A DNA stretch of 64,000 bases from Penaeus vannamei (lineage: Eukaryota > Arthropoda > Malacostraca > Decapoda > Penaeidae): NCBI RefSeq assembly GCF_042767895.1, contig NC_091552.1, positions 27,182,214-27,246,213 on the forward strand, in the 5' to 3' direction. Position numbers and translations under genes: made by a program. Every line of letters begins with the position of its first letter. The stretch's first letter is position 1. The notes below the pieces were generated by a model. That model was given only the letters and a program-made list of their open reading frames with translations. It was not told the origin of the DNA and did no database searches. Positions 1-14,278 of this stretch are shown here, in pieces.

Positions 1-3000
1 ATTTTTTTAAAAGAAATAAATGAAAATTCTGGATATAATAACAACAATAATAAGTATTATAATAACAATAATAGCCGTGTTATAGTTACTTCTATTATTA
101 TTTCTGTTACAATCGTATCGTTATTATTATTGGGAAAATCATTAGAATAGTGTCGATTATTACTATTGCAATTTATTAGGCAAATCATTATTATAATTAT
201 CATTTATTATAATTTATTATCATAATTGTTGATATAGTACTCTCATAATTATCATTATTATCCGTCATTATTGTCATGATTTTTTGGGTTATCCATCAAA
301 ATCATCATAATTAGCAGAATTATTGCTAAGATCATGTATCATCCTTCAAACTCAGAAAAAAGGGTTTTCGACTCAGCATCTCTCCAAGGCTGAATTTCGC
401 TAGATTTCGCCGGTTTTTTCACGACCTTTGAGATTTTTCTAATTTTAGCCTTTTTCTCATTATAGACGGGCTTTATAATAATTATCATCATTATTTCATT
501 ATCCATCATTATCATTACTGTCGTTATCGCCCTAATCACCCCTTGATATAGTCATTATAATAATCATCATCTTAATTATTAATGTCATTTTCATCATTAT
601 AATTATTTTAATAATGATAATGACACTAAAATAATTCTGGTAATACTTTCATATGTCGGGATTACAATAGCAATAATAGCCGTAGTAAAATTACTTCTTT
701 TATTATTTTATTATCATTGCTCAATTATTATTATTAGGAAAAATCATTAAAATAAGTGTTGATTATTGCTATTTTTGGCAATTATTAGGCAAAATCATCA
801 TTAATAGTATCATGTATAATTATTATACATAATTTAATTGTCCTAATTACTCTCATAATTATCATTATTATCGTCATTATTGTCATTATTGATGGGGTTA
901 TCATCAAAATCATCATAATTAGCAGAATTGTATTGCTAAGATCATCATAAACATCCCTAAAACTCGAAAAACAGGGGGGGTTTTCAAACTCCCATCTCTG
1001 GCTGTATTCCTAGAATTTCGCCGGGTTTTTTCGACTTTTGAGATTTTTCTACTTTTAGCCTTTTTCTCATTATAGATGGGCTTTCTAATGATAATTATAA
1101 ATATTATTATCGTATATCGTATTATTATAATTACTGCTCATTATCGCCTAATCACCCTTAATATTGTCATTATAATAATCATCATCTTAATTATTAATGT
1201 CATTTTCATCATTATATTTATTTAGCAATGATAATGGCAATAAAATGATAATTCTGGTAAAAATAACAACAATAATAAGGATTATAATAACAATAATTTG
1301 TGAAACCTTTATAATTACTTCTATTATTATTTCTGTTATCATTATTGGTTATTATTATTAGGAAAATCATTAAAATGATGATGATTATTGCTATTGTTAA
1401 AAATTATTAGTGAAATCGTCATTATAATTATCATTGTATAATTACTATCATAATTATTATCTTAATTACTCTCATGATTATCATTATTATCATTCATTAT
1501 TGTCATTTATTGATTAGATTATCATCAAAATCATCATAATCATCAGAAATATTGGTAAGAATCACTCATAATCATCCTTTAAGCTCGAAAAAAGGGGTTT
1601 TGGACTCACCTCTTTAAAGGCTGTATTTCGCTAGATTTCGCTGGTTTTTCGACTTTTAAGATTTTTCTACTTTTAGCTCTTTTCTTATTGTAGATGGGCT
1701 TTATAATGATAGGTTATCATCATTATTGTCATTATCATCATCATTATTATCATTACTGTCATTTATCGCCCTAATCAGTCCTAATATAGTCCTTATAATA
1801 ATCATAATCTTAATTATTAAAGTCATTTTCATCATTATAATTATGTTAATAATGATAGTAATAATAATAATAATTCTGGAAATAATAACAACAATAATAA
1901 GGATTATAATAACAATAATTTCCGTATTATAGTTACTTCCTTATTGCTTCATTACAATTATGGTTATTATTATTAGGAAAATCATTAAAATAGTGTCGAT
2001 TATTACTATTATTGCAATTGCTAGGCAGAATCATCATTATAAATTATCATTGTATAATTACCTGTAATTATTGTCCTAGTTACTATGTAATTATTGTATA
2101 TTACTCTCATAATTATCCTTATTTATCGTCATGATTGATGGGTTATCATCAAAATCATCATAATTAGCTGAAATATTACTAGATCATCATAATCATCCTT
2201 TAAACTCGAAAGGGGTGTTTTCATTTTCATCTCTACAAGGCTGTATTTCGCTAGATTTCGCCGGTTTTTCAACTTTTGAGATTGTTCTACTTTTAGCCTT
2301 TTTCTCATTATAGATGGGCTCTATAATGATAATTATCATCATTATTGTCATTATCATCATCATTATTATCATTACTGTCATTATCGCCCTAATCACCCTT
2401 CCTTGTAGTCATTATAATAATCATCATCTTAATTATTTATGTCATTTTAATTATAACTATTTTTAATAATGATAATGACAACCATGATAATAATGGTAAT
2501 AATAACAACAATAATTAGGATTATAATAACAATACTAGCCGTGTTATAATTACTTCTATTAATATTTCTGTTGTTATCATTGTCGTTATTATTATTAGGA
2601 AAATCATTAGAATAGTGTTAGTTATTGCTATTATTGCAATTATTAGGCAAATCATCATTATAATTATTATTGTATAATTACTATCATAATTATTGTCCTA
2701 ATTACTATCATAAATATCATTGTTATCGTCATTATTGTCATTAATGATGGGTTATCGTCAAAATCATCATAATTATGAAGTTGTACTAAGATCATTATAA
2801 TTATCCTTTAAACTCGAAAAAAGGGGGTTTTCGACTCATCTCTCAAAGGAAGCTATATTTCGCTGAATTTCATGGTTTTTCGACTTTTGGGATTTTTCTA
2901 CTTTTCAACCTTTGTCTTACTATAGATACGTTTTATAATATATTACTGCATCGTTATTGTCATTATCACCATCATTATTATCATTACTGTCATTATCGCC

Positions 3001-5571
3001 GAAATCGTTCCCATTATATAATCATTATAATAATCATCATCTTAATTATTAATGTCATTTTCATCATTATCATTATTTTAATAATGATAATGACAATATT
3101 GATAATTCAGGAAATAATAACAACAATAATGAGGATCATAATAACAATAATAGCCGTATCAAAAATAACTTCTATTATTATTTCTATTTATCATTGTCGT
3201 TATTTTTATTAGGAAAATCAACAGAATACGTGTTGATTATCGCTATTATTGCAATTATTAGTCCAAATCATTATAATCGCATCATTGTATAATTGCTATC
3301 ATAATTATTGTCCTAATTACTCTCATAATTATCATTATTATCGTCATTATTATCATTATTGATGGGGTCCCATCATCAAAATCATCATAATTACTTAAAG
3401 ATTATTACTAAAATCATCATAATCATCGCTTTAAACTCGAAAAAACTGGGTTTTTTCGACTCATCTCTGCAAAAACTTTATTTCGCTAGATTTCGCCGTT
3501 TTTCGACTTTTGAGATTTTTCTACTTTTAGCCTTTTTCTCATTATAGATGGGCTTTTAATGATAGTTATCATCATTTATTTTCATTATCACTATCATTAT
3601 TATCAGCTACTGTCATTATCGCCCTAATCACCCTTAATATAGTCTTTATAATAATCATAATCTTAATTATTAATGTCATTTTCATCAACTATGATTTGTT
3701 TAATAATAATGTGTAATAATGGTAATTCTGGAAAATAATAACAACAGTAATAAGGATTATAATAACAATAATACCGTAGTAAAATTACTTCTATTATTAT
3801 TTCTGTTATCATTGTCATTTATTATTATTAGGAAAATCATTAGAGATAGGTTTGATTATTGCTATTATTTAAATTGTTCGTGAAACCATCATTGTAAATT
3901 ATCATTGTATAATTATTATCATAATTATTGTCCTAATTGCTCTCCATAATTATCATTGTTATCATGATTATTGTCATTATTGATAAGAGTTTATCATCAT
4001 AATTAGCAGAATTGTACTAAAGTCATCATACTCATCTTTTGCTCGAAAAAAGGGGTTTTTCATTTCCATCTCTGCAAAGGCTGTATTTCGCATGATTTCG
4101 CCGTTTTTTCGAGCTTTTTTAGATTTTTCTACTTTTAGCCTTTTTCTCCCATTATGAATGAGGCTTTATAATAATTATCAATATTATTGTCGTTATCATC
4201 ATCATTATTATCATTACTTTAATATTTATTGCCCTAATCACCCTTAATATAGTCATATAATAATCATCGTCTTAATTAGTTAGTTCATTTTCTACATCAT
4301 TATAATTATTTTAATAATAATAATGACAATAATGATAATTACTGGAAATAATAACAACAATAGCTAAAGATTATAATAACAATAATAGCCGTATTAAAAT
4401 TACTTCTATTATTATTTCTGTTATCATTGTGGTCATTATTATTGGGAAAATTATTAGAATAGGTGTTGATTATTGCTATTATTGCAATTGTAAGGCAGAA
4501 ATCATCATTATAGTTATCATTGTATAATTATTATCATAATTATTGTCATAATTGCTCTCATAATTATATTTATTATCTTGATATTTATTATCATTATTGA
4601 TGGGATTATCATCAAAATCATCATAATTAGCAGAACTATTGCTAAGATCATCATAATCATCGCCTTTAAACTCGAAAAAAATGGGTTTTCGACTCATCTC
4701 TCCATTTATATTTCGCTAGATTTTACTTAGTTTTCGACTTTTTGGATTTTTCTACTTTTAGCCTTTTTTCTTATTGTAGATGGGCTTTATAATAGTAATT
4801 ATCATTATTGTCATTTATCATCATCATTATTATCATTACTGTCTTTATCGCCTAAATCACCCTTAATAGTCATTATAATAATCATCTTAATTATTAATAT
4901 CATTTTCATTATAACTATTTTAATAATGATAACTGACAATGTCAATAATTCTAGAAATAATATACGCCAATAATAAGAATTATAATAACAATAATTTTAA
5001 ATTATTTATAATTACTTCTGTTATTACTTCTATTACAATTGTCGTTGTTATTATTAGTAAAAATATTAAGAATAGTGTCGATTATTACTGTGTATTGCAG
5101 GTATTAGGCAAATCACATCATTATAATTATCGTTGTATAATTATCATTATGAGTATTATCCTAATTACTCTCACAAATATCATTATTATCTTCGCGATTG
5201 ATTGGGTTATCATCAAAATCATCGCAATTAGCAGAATTATTGCTAAGATCATCATAATCATCCTTTAAACTCGAGAGAAAGAGGGTTTTCAGCTCATCTC
5301 TGCAAAGGCTGTATTTCGCTAGATTTCGCCGGTTTTTCGACTTTTTAGTTTATTTTTCTACTTTTAGCCTTTTTCTTATTATAGAATTAATTTTATAATG
5401 ATAATTATCATCACTATTGTCATTATCACCATCATTATCATTTCTTTCATTATCGTCCTAATCACCCTTAATGGTCATTATAATAATCATCTTAATTATT
5501 AATGTCATTTTCATCATTATAATTATTTTAATATTGATAATGACAATAATAATTATTCTGGAAATTATAAC
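1..5571 (-). repeat. ~600-bp AT-rich satellite array, piece A (left flank)
   Basis: About nine tandem units lie here. The recurring core (TTTCGACTCATCTC, then ATTTCGCTAG, TTTTTCGACTTT and AGATGGGCTTT) appears near 360, 980, 1600, 2210, 2830, 3440, 4040, 4680 and 5280, a spacing of about 600-620 bp. Between cores the sequence is degenerate ATT/ATC/ATG simple repeat. I call the orientation containing GGCGAAATCTAGCG plus, so this array is minus. Unit-specific variants, such as CTTCAAACTC with GACGGGC near 345-475, match the units at 54.9-59.4 kb in the same order. Small indels and substitutions relative to that copy are frequent, so the sequence looks poorly corrected. Open frames here are by-products of trinucleotide composition, not genes. 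Confidence 0.85.
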
Positions 5572-6542
5572 TGTAGTGGATATTTGTAAACTCAATGAAG
5601 TTAAAGATGGTTTGGTACTTGTGTATTCCAACTTCTGGTAATCTCCATGTGGGTCCTGGCGTTAAGAAACGTGACTCTTAGGTGAGCTAAAAGAGTGATT
5701 CCGTAGTCTGAGAAAAAAAACAATAAGACCACTGGCTGACAAAAAGAGCCAACATAAAAAGGAGCATCCATATTAGCACATTGTTGCTGGCTTTCCATAA
5801 GAACAAATACACAGGACAACACACCATACACTTACTTGAAAAACAGAGGCCATACAATGAAGCACCAGTCAATAGCTAAAAACCCAACGGTCTGTCACCA
5901 CACACGAACAAAAACCTCCCTCTAGACCGATCATTATATATATACAAGTGGCTCCCACGTTACTTACTGGGATTTTACCCATAATGCAATTAAATTTAGT
6001 TGTGTGAAATAATGTATAGTGTGTTTAAAATAAGTAAAAAAAAATACATAAAATAAAAGAACGATAAAACTATACAAAAATGGGCACATAAAATGAACAA
6101 AAGATAGGAAAGTACGAAAAAGTGAAAGAAGGGATCCGTGAGAAGAAGCGGAGGAGAAACAAAGAAGGGAAAAACAGAAGAAAAACAAAGCTAAAGGTGA
6201 ATTAATTGAAGACGAAAAGCCAAAGATAAAACAAAGGTAAGTATAGAATATAAGGTAAGTATTGTATGAAGTAGTGTTGTGTATAGTAAGGAGTAATGTA
6301 GATGTAGGAGTGAATCACGGACCCAGTGGGAAAGGTAAGTCAAAGGAACATAAAAACACGGAAACATTCTTATTTAAAAAAAAGGCGCAGACACACAGGA
6401 AACAGCAAAGCCACGTCATCTTGCCAGGGCGGAGGAGTCCCGTAGATTATCTAGAAGGCGACGATCCAAAAAATGTCAGGGGAACAGGCGGCCCGAAAGC
6501 CTACAGGATGACCCCGCCTACAGCCAGGGGAAATTCACTACG
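5572..6542 (-). repeat. 3' LTR of copy A
   Basis: It starts TGTAGTGGATATTTG on the plus strand and ends near AAATTCACTAC, matching the LTR of copy B read backwards (TGTAGTG...CACTACA). It is about 970 bp, against 957-961 bp in copy B; the excess comes from scattered small insertions. Confidence 0.85.
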
Positions 6543-7690
6543 CTCCCTCCCCGCACAGACTTCGGACGACTCCCTCTCAGCCTCAACGCACTGGGAACGG
6601 CCACTGCCTGCCCCCACGAGGACCCTAGCGTGCGGCCCGGTCCAGCCACTCTCGACTGAGCAGACAGGGTCATGCAGCATCAGAGGGGCAAGCAGAGAGG
6701 TGACGAGAGGAGTCGGTCGAAGGCCACACCACCAGATCCACGGGTCGGAAGAAGCAGCTCACGGTCACCTGATGATAGACGACCCTCCGGAGGAACGGCT
6801 CTACACTGCGGATGGACTCAAAAGGACCGTAAAGCACAAGGGAACATCACACCTGCAAGAGACTGGGATTGGTCGCCCATGGCATTTACCGTGTTCATCC
6901 TGTATAAAAGCAAACTCCTGAAAGAGATACCACTGACAAATCTATATATACGGATGCACGTAGACAGGAAGAAGGGCAACAGAAGGATGAAAGTGAAGAA
7001 GGCAAAAGGACGACGACCCAGCAAGCAATCACACCCAGGCTGAAAAGAATAGGAAAGAGATAATAAACCGAAAAAAATGAAATAAAATCAATAGACTAAA
7101 CATAAAATAAAACATAAGATAAATGGAAACTTTTAAATCAAACTTAAAATTAAATACAAAACTTTTACATAAGAAATACAAAAAATGAACTTAAGAACAA
7201 ACTTAAAAATTAAACTTACAATTAATGGACCTTAAATATACAACTTAAACATAAAAACTTAAAAGTAAACTTAAAAGCTACAAACTTAAGAATTATACAG
7301 AACTAAATTACATAAAAAATCAAGCACAAATTTAAGAAGCAAATATATAAACTTAAGATTAAACATAAAAAAGACCACTCAAAAGAAGAAGACCAACCAC
7401 ATGTTGGAGAGGGTGTACCTACATTACCATGAATACACTGCCATAAAATACAAGAACCTATCATCTCGACATTGGGCTTGAAGAATACAATTCAGATTGA
7501 TGCACGGCACATACAATATTCAATGCACAATTTCTTATGTCATTCAACGCTGCTGATACAGCTAATTTTCCACGCACTTATTCGTTTTCAGAGCATTTTC
7601 CATTACGATACTGAACACTTTGCACTCAACACAAAACCTCTCACTGGCACAGGCCTCCAAGCAAAAACAAAGAGGGAGACCAATCTAGGC
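6543..7690 (-). other. 3' noncoding region of LTR element copy A
   Basis: This matches the stretch between pol and the 3' LTR in copy B. A GC-rich part of about 350 bp lies next to the LTR, followed by a T-rich (here A-rich) stretch with repeated TTAAGTTT-like words around 7080-7380. Frames on either strand have no recognisable domain, and there is no envelope-like sequence. Confidence 0.6.
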
Positions 7691-10600
7691 CTAACCATGG
7701 TCAGGAGGTCGGCAAAAAGGAAGCTAAGAGAGCAACCTTTGCAGGATCATCACTCCAGGAGCCCGTCTAAAGGAGGGAGGATCGTCCACGTCCCCCCATC
7801 CTCATTCAGCTCATCCTCATCTGGCAGGTGGAGTTCATCATTCGTCCTGTAAGGCCTCAGCTGATTAAAGGTGGTAAATCTTCTCCTTGTAAGGAGGAGA
7901 GAGAACCCTAACCAACCGTGTTACAGGACCGGTCTTCTTGCAAATACGAGCCAGGCCGTACCACCGGGGACCAAGAGCTCCACGCCGTCCTGCTCCAGCC
8001 CATGCGGGGAAGGTCTTTAAAGAGGACTAAATCACCAACCTCAGCAGCAAAGGTGGACTTGCGGGTTCGCCGATTATAATCCAGGGCCCAGCCTTCTCAG
8101 GCCTGCACTGACGTCTTACAGCGTCTCTCTAACTCTCCCTCAGCCTAGCAGCAAAAGACTGTGCTGCCTCACTTGATCAGTCTCCTCATAATTGCTATTG
8201 CCAACAGGATAGGTGCCAATAATAACCAGTCAGCAAGTAGAGAGGTTGATCACCTACTGAGCAGTGTACCGCACTGTTTCATGGTCCAAACGAACATATG
8301 GCAAAAGTTCATCCCATTCTAAGGGAGAAACCTCCAGAAGAGTTGCCAAGGCGTTTTTCACCACCCGATTGGTGCGTTCAATCATCCCGTTAGCTTGGGG
8401 ATGGAAAGCAGTAGTGAAAATAAGTTTGTACACTGGCCAACTCACACACCCTCTTAAATAAATTGTTCCCAGAATTCTCAAACCGTGTCTGTTTGCAATA
8501 AACGAGGTGGCCCAAACACAGTCACGAACTGATTAATAAAAGCATCAGCCACAGTCTCTGCATCCTTGGATGGCAGTGGTATCAGCTGAACGTATCGGGT
8601 GGGTTGGTCTATGAAAGCCAATACATATCTATTGCCTTGGGAGGTCACTTCCAGTTCCATTAGGTCTGCAGATACCCTTTCCAGTGGGTAACTAGCCTGT
8701 AGTGCAGCAGCAAGAGGAGCATGATAAGCTATACCCTTACGTTTCTGGCAAGATCGTGACATGTACCAACATATTCTTTGACGGCAATAACATGTTAGGG
8801 GAAGTAAAAGTAATCCCTGAGCTTACAATATGTCCTGTAGGCCCCAGGGTGACCTGCTGTTGCACTTGAATGAGCTAAATGCAAGGCAGAACCCCTAAGT
8901 ATGTACGGCACTACCAACTGATGGAGTACTCGATCTGGGAGGTAGCGAACACCGTATAAAACTCCATCTCGAAGCTCAAACTCTTCAAGAGTTAGAGGAA
9001 GGCGACGACGTAGCAAATTCCGTTCCTCCTAAGTACTAAATCACCTCTTTCCACACAGGGGATCCTCAAATTGGTGACGACGCAGATCGTCTGGATCACG
9101 ATTATTGCAGTTCTGTTGCAGCCACTGCACGACTCAACTAGGTCTGGGACACGATACCGAGTCCCTTGTTTGTGTTTTAATATATAGTTATAAAAAACTA
9201 AGTTCGTGTGACCACCGAGTCATACGTAAAGCTCTTTGTTTTTCTACCACTAAACACATAAATTAAAGGAGGCCTATGGTCTGTGTAAATGTAGAAGCGG
9301 CGCCCATACACATAGCAGTCCGAAGGCTCGTACCCCTTCCGCTGCTGCAAGTGCTTCACAATCAATTGCGGGGGACCGAGTCTCGGCATCCCTAAGTTTG
9401 CGGCTGAAGTATGCAACAGGCTGCAAAGCGACCCTCATCATCACTTTGCATTAAGCAAGCGCCGATTGCAACACCATTGCATCAGTGTGGATCTCCAAGG
9501 ACCTGTCAAAATCAGGCTTACTAAGGAACTGGGACTGGAATAAGTGCCGTCTTCAAAGCTCTGGAAAGCAATTTCCTCCGGCTGACCCCAGTCAAACTTG
9601 GCATCATTACGTGTCAAGCTCGTCAAAGTCCGGAGCTGCAATATTTGAATATTGTTTAATATGCTTCCTAAAGAAGCCTGTGCAACCGAGAAAGCGGCGC
9701 GCTTCCTTCTGATTCCTAGGCTGAGGCATCTTTTGTATGGCAGCCACCTTATCAGGGTCAGGTTCCACACCCTTAGGTGAGATCTTGCCAGCCCAAGAAT
9801 TTAAATGTATCTGTTGCAAAGACACATTTCTTCCTGTTGAGCCTGAATCCTGCTTTTAAAAGGAGCGACAGAGTCTCATCTAAGTGTCTCAGATGGTCAT
9901 CAAAGTTGTTGCTGCTTTTCCACCACATCATCTAAATAGGCAATGGTGTGCCTGCCTAAAACAGATGAAAGCACACAGTTATGGCCGTTGAAATGTTGAA
10001 GGGGCAGTTGCCAGCCCAAATAGCGGCTTTCCCGAACTGAAAGAGTCTATGCCCATCTGAGAATGCAGTCTTCGACCTATCATCTGGACTGACATCACAC
10101 TGGCCAGTGGGCACTAGAGCATCCAAGGAGCAAGTAAGCCACATGGTTCCATGGGCCAGATCAACCAGGCTCGTCAATGCGTGGCATTGGATAAGCATCT
10201 TACTCAGTAATGCTGACCAAGACCTCATAGTCAATGCAGAAACGGGTGGACCCATCCTTCTTTCTGACGAGCACAGTTGGGGAATGCCAAGGAGAGGTGG
10301 AATGCTCAATAACCCCTTGTGAGAGCATATTGTCACATTCCTTCCTTTATGAACTTTTTAAAGGCTTCTGGGAGACACTTACCACCTCCCACACACCAGT
10401 GGACCTTCGCCCTCTTTTGTTTTAATAAAGTATGGGATATACCAGGTACCGTCCCTAGGCCCACTTAGCTTGTGCATGAAATAATGCCACATACTTTACA
10501 AATACCTGCCTGAGCTACTGTTGTTGCTCAAAGGGTGAATAATGGCCCAGATCAAATCTCGCCAAGGTCACCAAGCTCAGCATCTTTCAGCTGAACATCT

Positions 10601-11960
10601 TTCAGGCCAGTCAGTGCTTGAACCCGACTGGTCAACCCCAACAGGTGTTTGTGTCACAACACTGCAAGGTGGGAGATCCACATCTAGCAGAAGGATGTAA
10701 TCATCTGCACTCCCAAAATCTCCAACAGCATCAAAGCTGTCAAAAGTCCATCATCAATACGTCCCTCACCAAGTTCAAAATCATTGTCATTGCCCATGAA
10801 AAGCTCAGTCCCTAAAGCTTGCTCTTCTACGGAATATTGGAAAGAAGTCCCAGGAATGGCAGCTTTTCTTATCTTGACACTGTTACTATTAATCATTTTG
10901 GTTTGTTGGCACTGCACTATCAGAAACAACACCCTTGACACTCACATTAGCACTTTTCTATTAAATACCCACCAACACTGGCACTTTTCACGATTATCTA
11001 AACACTAACATCACTTTCATTTTGCTTATCATCAACACCTACATCTGTGCTTCCAGCCTCAAGCAGAGAAAACTTGGCACAATGTTTTCTTCTAGAGCTA
11101 ACCTATGCTCATTTCTTAATTTTACTGGACGTTGAGTCTCATTTTACTGCCCAGACTTTGAGTCGACCCATTTTTTCCTCTTGTAGAGACCTAGGTACCA
11201 CCAAGGGACACTCCAATACCAGAAACCATTAGTTCCTTAGCGACTTGCCTTCCCCTAGGAACGCTACACTTGACAAAACGTCCACTGCGAGGCGGTACAA
11301 AAGCAGGTACAGCAACATGTGCAACCTGTGAAGCAGGTAGCAGGCCTGGGTTGCTTGCAATGTATCTCAACAAGAACAACCTGTAATGACTGAGAGTCAG
11401 TGTACGTGGCCTGAAAACTTTACGACACAAGACCAAGCATCCACCTTACTATGGTCAGAAAAACACTCAAGCCTAAAGTTAAAGCGTCTGAGGAGATCCA
11501 TGCCCAAAAGAATATCTCCAGGAAAGGAAATACCATCCAAGATACATGCTTTATGTTTAACACAAATTCGATCATTCACACGAAAACTCACCCAAACTTT
11601 CACCCAAAACTGAAATGGTCTTACCAGAAACTCCTTTCACCCTTTCAAAAGATTCATTCTCCCATCTTATTCCCATCTTTCCTGCAGCTATCCCCTTGAC
11701 AATGGTCACCTCAGACCCCGTGTCCGACTTAAACACTGCGTTTTGAAGCCATTGACCATCAAAGAAACCATAGGTCGACCTGCAGGTTTCTGAAGAACCT
11801 CGTTATCCCCGCCAATCAGTAGTTGACAGCACTTCTTTGCTCGCCAGTGACGATGTCGCTACCACATGACCTAGCGCGATACAAAGGGACACTGCCATTA
11901 CAGTGACCGCACTCCACCACATGCAAAAGCACTTCCTCACTTTCACTCAACACACGACAC
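7691..11960 (-). pseudogene. pol: Broken pol (protease-RT-RNase H-integrase) of copy A
   Basis: Fragments of the same polyprotein as in copy B can be followed on the minus strand in changing frames. Integrase pieces lie at about 8250-9020 (including QANGMIERTNR and SCQKRKG), RNase H at about 9200-9420 (YIYTDHRP), RT with its downstream part at about 9600-10340, and the acidic linker and protease-side sequence at about 10680-11600. The stop codon corresponding to copy B is at 7691-7693. No frame survives beyond about 130 codons. The breaks are mostly one- or two-base indels, many at homopolymers, which fits sequencing error at least as well as mutation. It carries six A at 9192-9197, like copy B and unlike copy C. 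Confidence 0.75.
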
Positions 11961-12929
11961 TCTGAACTATCATGCTCATGGTTCTTGTGGTGGCGACAAT
12001 GTCACTAGGAGGATCTACCTCAGCTGCTGCAAGAACCCGTGGTCGGAAAGGCGACCTAGTAGTGGAGCTTACCCCAGGACCTTCACTTTCTAGAGACAAC
12101 AAACTCTCTGGGTAGTCTCAAACAAGATTACAAAGCTCTGCCTCTTCCTTCCACCACAACTAACCCTAATCAATCGAGGAAGACCTTGCAAAAAGACCCC
12201 TCTGATGAGGTCATCTGGGTCACCAATAGCTTCTGAGGATAATCTCGTAATCCCTGAATTACACCATACCTTCTAAAATTAAGTAAAAATCCATAGGTGC
12301 TTGCCCAGCTTGTAGTTTCTGACTATCAAGCACACGATAAAAATCAGATGAAGTGCCAGTCCCCCTGAACTTCTGCCTAGGTTTATCTTTTAAATTCTAC
12401 CCAGGAGACAATACTAACAAAGAGGGGGGAATTTACTATAAGTTCTGCTGCACCCTTACATGAAGCCTTTGCAGCTTTAATAAAGGCTGCATCGGTCTCA
12501 GTTCGAGTGTGGTTCTCGGCCACTCCGGAGCCAGCTCTCTGACCTCTTGATTGCAGCTTAAGGGGATGGGCAGAGCTAACTTCTGCCTTCAACTGAGGAA
12601 TTGGATCCCTTTGCTGCACAAACTCAGCTGGGGGAGCTTCCCTGGCTAGAGCAGGTGCTGAAGGACGAGATATGCAGGGCTTCCAACTCGCTATTCTGGA
12701 AGCCCCATGAATTCTGAACCTCTAGGGTGAGCTGAGAGATCTTTTGAAAAAACATCCATCACACAGGAAATCTCTGGAAGTCTCTCGATGCCTTAGTCCT
12801 TCCGAATCTGTGAGAAGAGTTTGCCCTGAAGGGGAGTTCCTTCCTACCGAAGGAGCAGGAAGCCGCCTCTTGGCTCGTCGAAGGGCGAGAGGGGCTGTTG
12901 TTACGACTACCGCCGTTCCTTCGACCCAT
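11816..12929 (-). pseudogene. gag: Broken gag of copy A
   Basis: This corresponds to the intact gag of copy B read on the minus strand. The ATG lies at 12929-12927 and the stop-equivalent near 11816-11818. Recognisable pieces include the N-terminal GRRNGGSRNNSPSRPSTSQE, the central capsid-like part (AAFIKAAKASCKGAAELIVN at about 12420-12510) and the region of the zinc knuckles near 11870-12000. Several frameshifts break it. As for the rest of copy A, I infer low sequence accuracy rather than ancient decay. Confidence 0.7.
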
Positions 12930-14278
12930 GGCTCGTATTCCGGAATTGTGAAAATGTTGAAAGCTGAGTATGGTCAGAACAGCTTCAACTGCAAGGCTGA
13001 ACGAGACACCTGAAACACCCACTCATTGAGTCTGCAAGAGCACTGTGCTACCGAATTACTCACCAGAACATACACAAGATATTCACATGCTTACAAGGGC
13101 AATCACACGGTCTCAAAACAAATTCACAAGCAAACATCAGATGCACGCTAATCTCCCTCATTAGAAACATTGGCCACCAAACACAGGTTTAAACCAGCCA
13201 AGCGCACATCTATAAAAACACTCACTTAAAATCTCACTAAAACACACAGAATTCTCATCGACGAACTTAAAACACTTGCGCATAAGAATTCATAACCACA
13301 ATCAGAAACATTCGCTTACAAAGATCCCTAAAACAAGCATAAAACACTTGCGCATAAAAGCTCATCAAATAAAACATCTAAAACATCCATGCACAATCAT
13401 AGAAAGATCCGCTTAAAAGATCTCTTTATAACCAGATAAAACACTTGCACGTAAGGATTTCACCAAAAACAAACATCCGCTTAAGAACAATACAGACATA
13501 AAACACTTAAACAGTTAAATAAAACACTCCCGGCAAGATCCACTAAAACAGGCATAAAACACTCGCTTAAAGATCCACTAAAACAGGCGCAAAACACTCG
13601 CTTAAAGATTCACTAAAACACTTAAAAACACGTATCAAAAAACTCACTAAAATAACAGCATCCATAAGCATTCAGAGACTTACTGAAATATACACGTCAA
13701 AATCACACAGCTTTCATTCAATACCCATGTCTTAAAAAAGTGAAAACACGTAAACTCGCGTGACCACGTACGAGTACCTCACAAATACTTAAACATTCAC
13801 TCCCGCGCAAAAGACAACCAGTGAATTCCTTAACAATCATGAAGAATCACACACAGGTCATTCAGTCTACCCGCCAGAAAGTCAAAGCTCGCATGAAAAT
13901 ACCGAAGATGAAACACCAGAAAAACACACAAAAACAAGACCATTTAACGCCGAAACAAACAGCCGTAAAACACCACGATACATAAAACTAGAGAAAACCA
14001 CTAAGCCAAATCAAGTAAAAAAACAAAATAGAGGTAAAATAAATCAAAGATAAAACAGAACTAAAACAAAAACAAAAACATTCTATAAAAGAAACCACAG
14101 AAGCATAAAATGAATAAAAATTCCCAGGGTGGACAGACCGACTACGTGACTACGGGTCAAGAACTGCACGAAGACGTAGGAGCGTCTTGGCCATAACAAC
14201 CAGTTACAAATCTGGAAGTCATTGAATGAATAAACAAAACGCCATTGCCACCGCTAGCCAACAAAATATATGTTACGC
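12930..14278 (-). other. 5' leader of LTR element copy A
   Basis: This is the noncoding leader between gag and the 5' LTR. It contains many copies of the word AAAACACTCGC/ATAAAACACTTGCGC (13210-13640), complementary to the 35-bp and shorter repeats of the copy B leader. The primer-binding-site candidate lies at its edge (CCGCTAGCCAACA near 14251). Confidence 0.6.

Noticed and set aside
6262..6921. 219-codon plus-strand frame in copy A
   Set aside because: It runs antisense through the 3' LTR and GC-rich 3' region of the element. The same strand in copy C holds only short broken frames, so it is chance plus sequencing error.
12190..12205. Second hammerhead core (CTGATGAGG on the plus strand; complement near 32596)
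   Set aside because: It lies inside gag coding sequence and has no GAAA partner or flanking stems at the required spacing.
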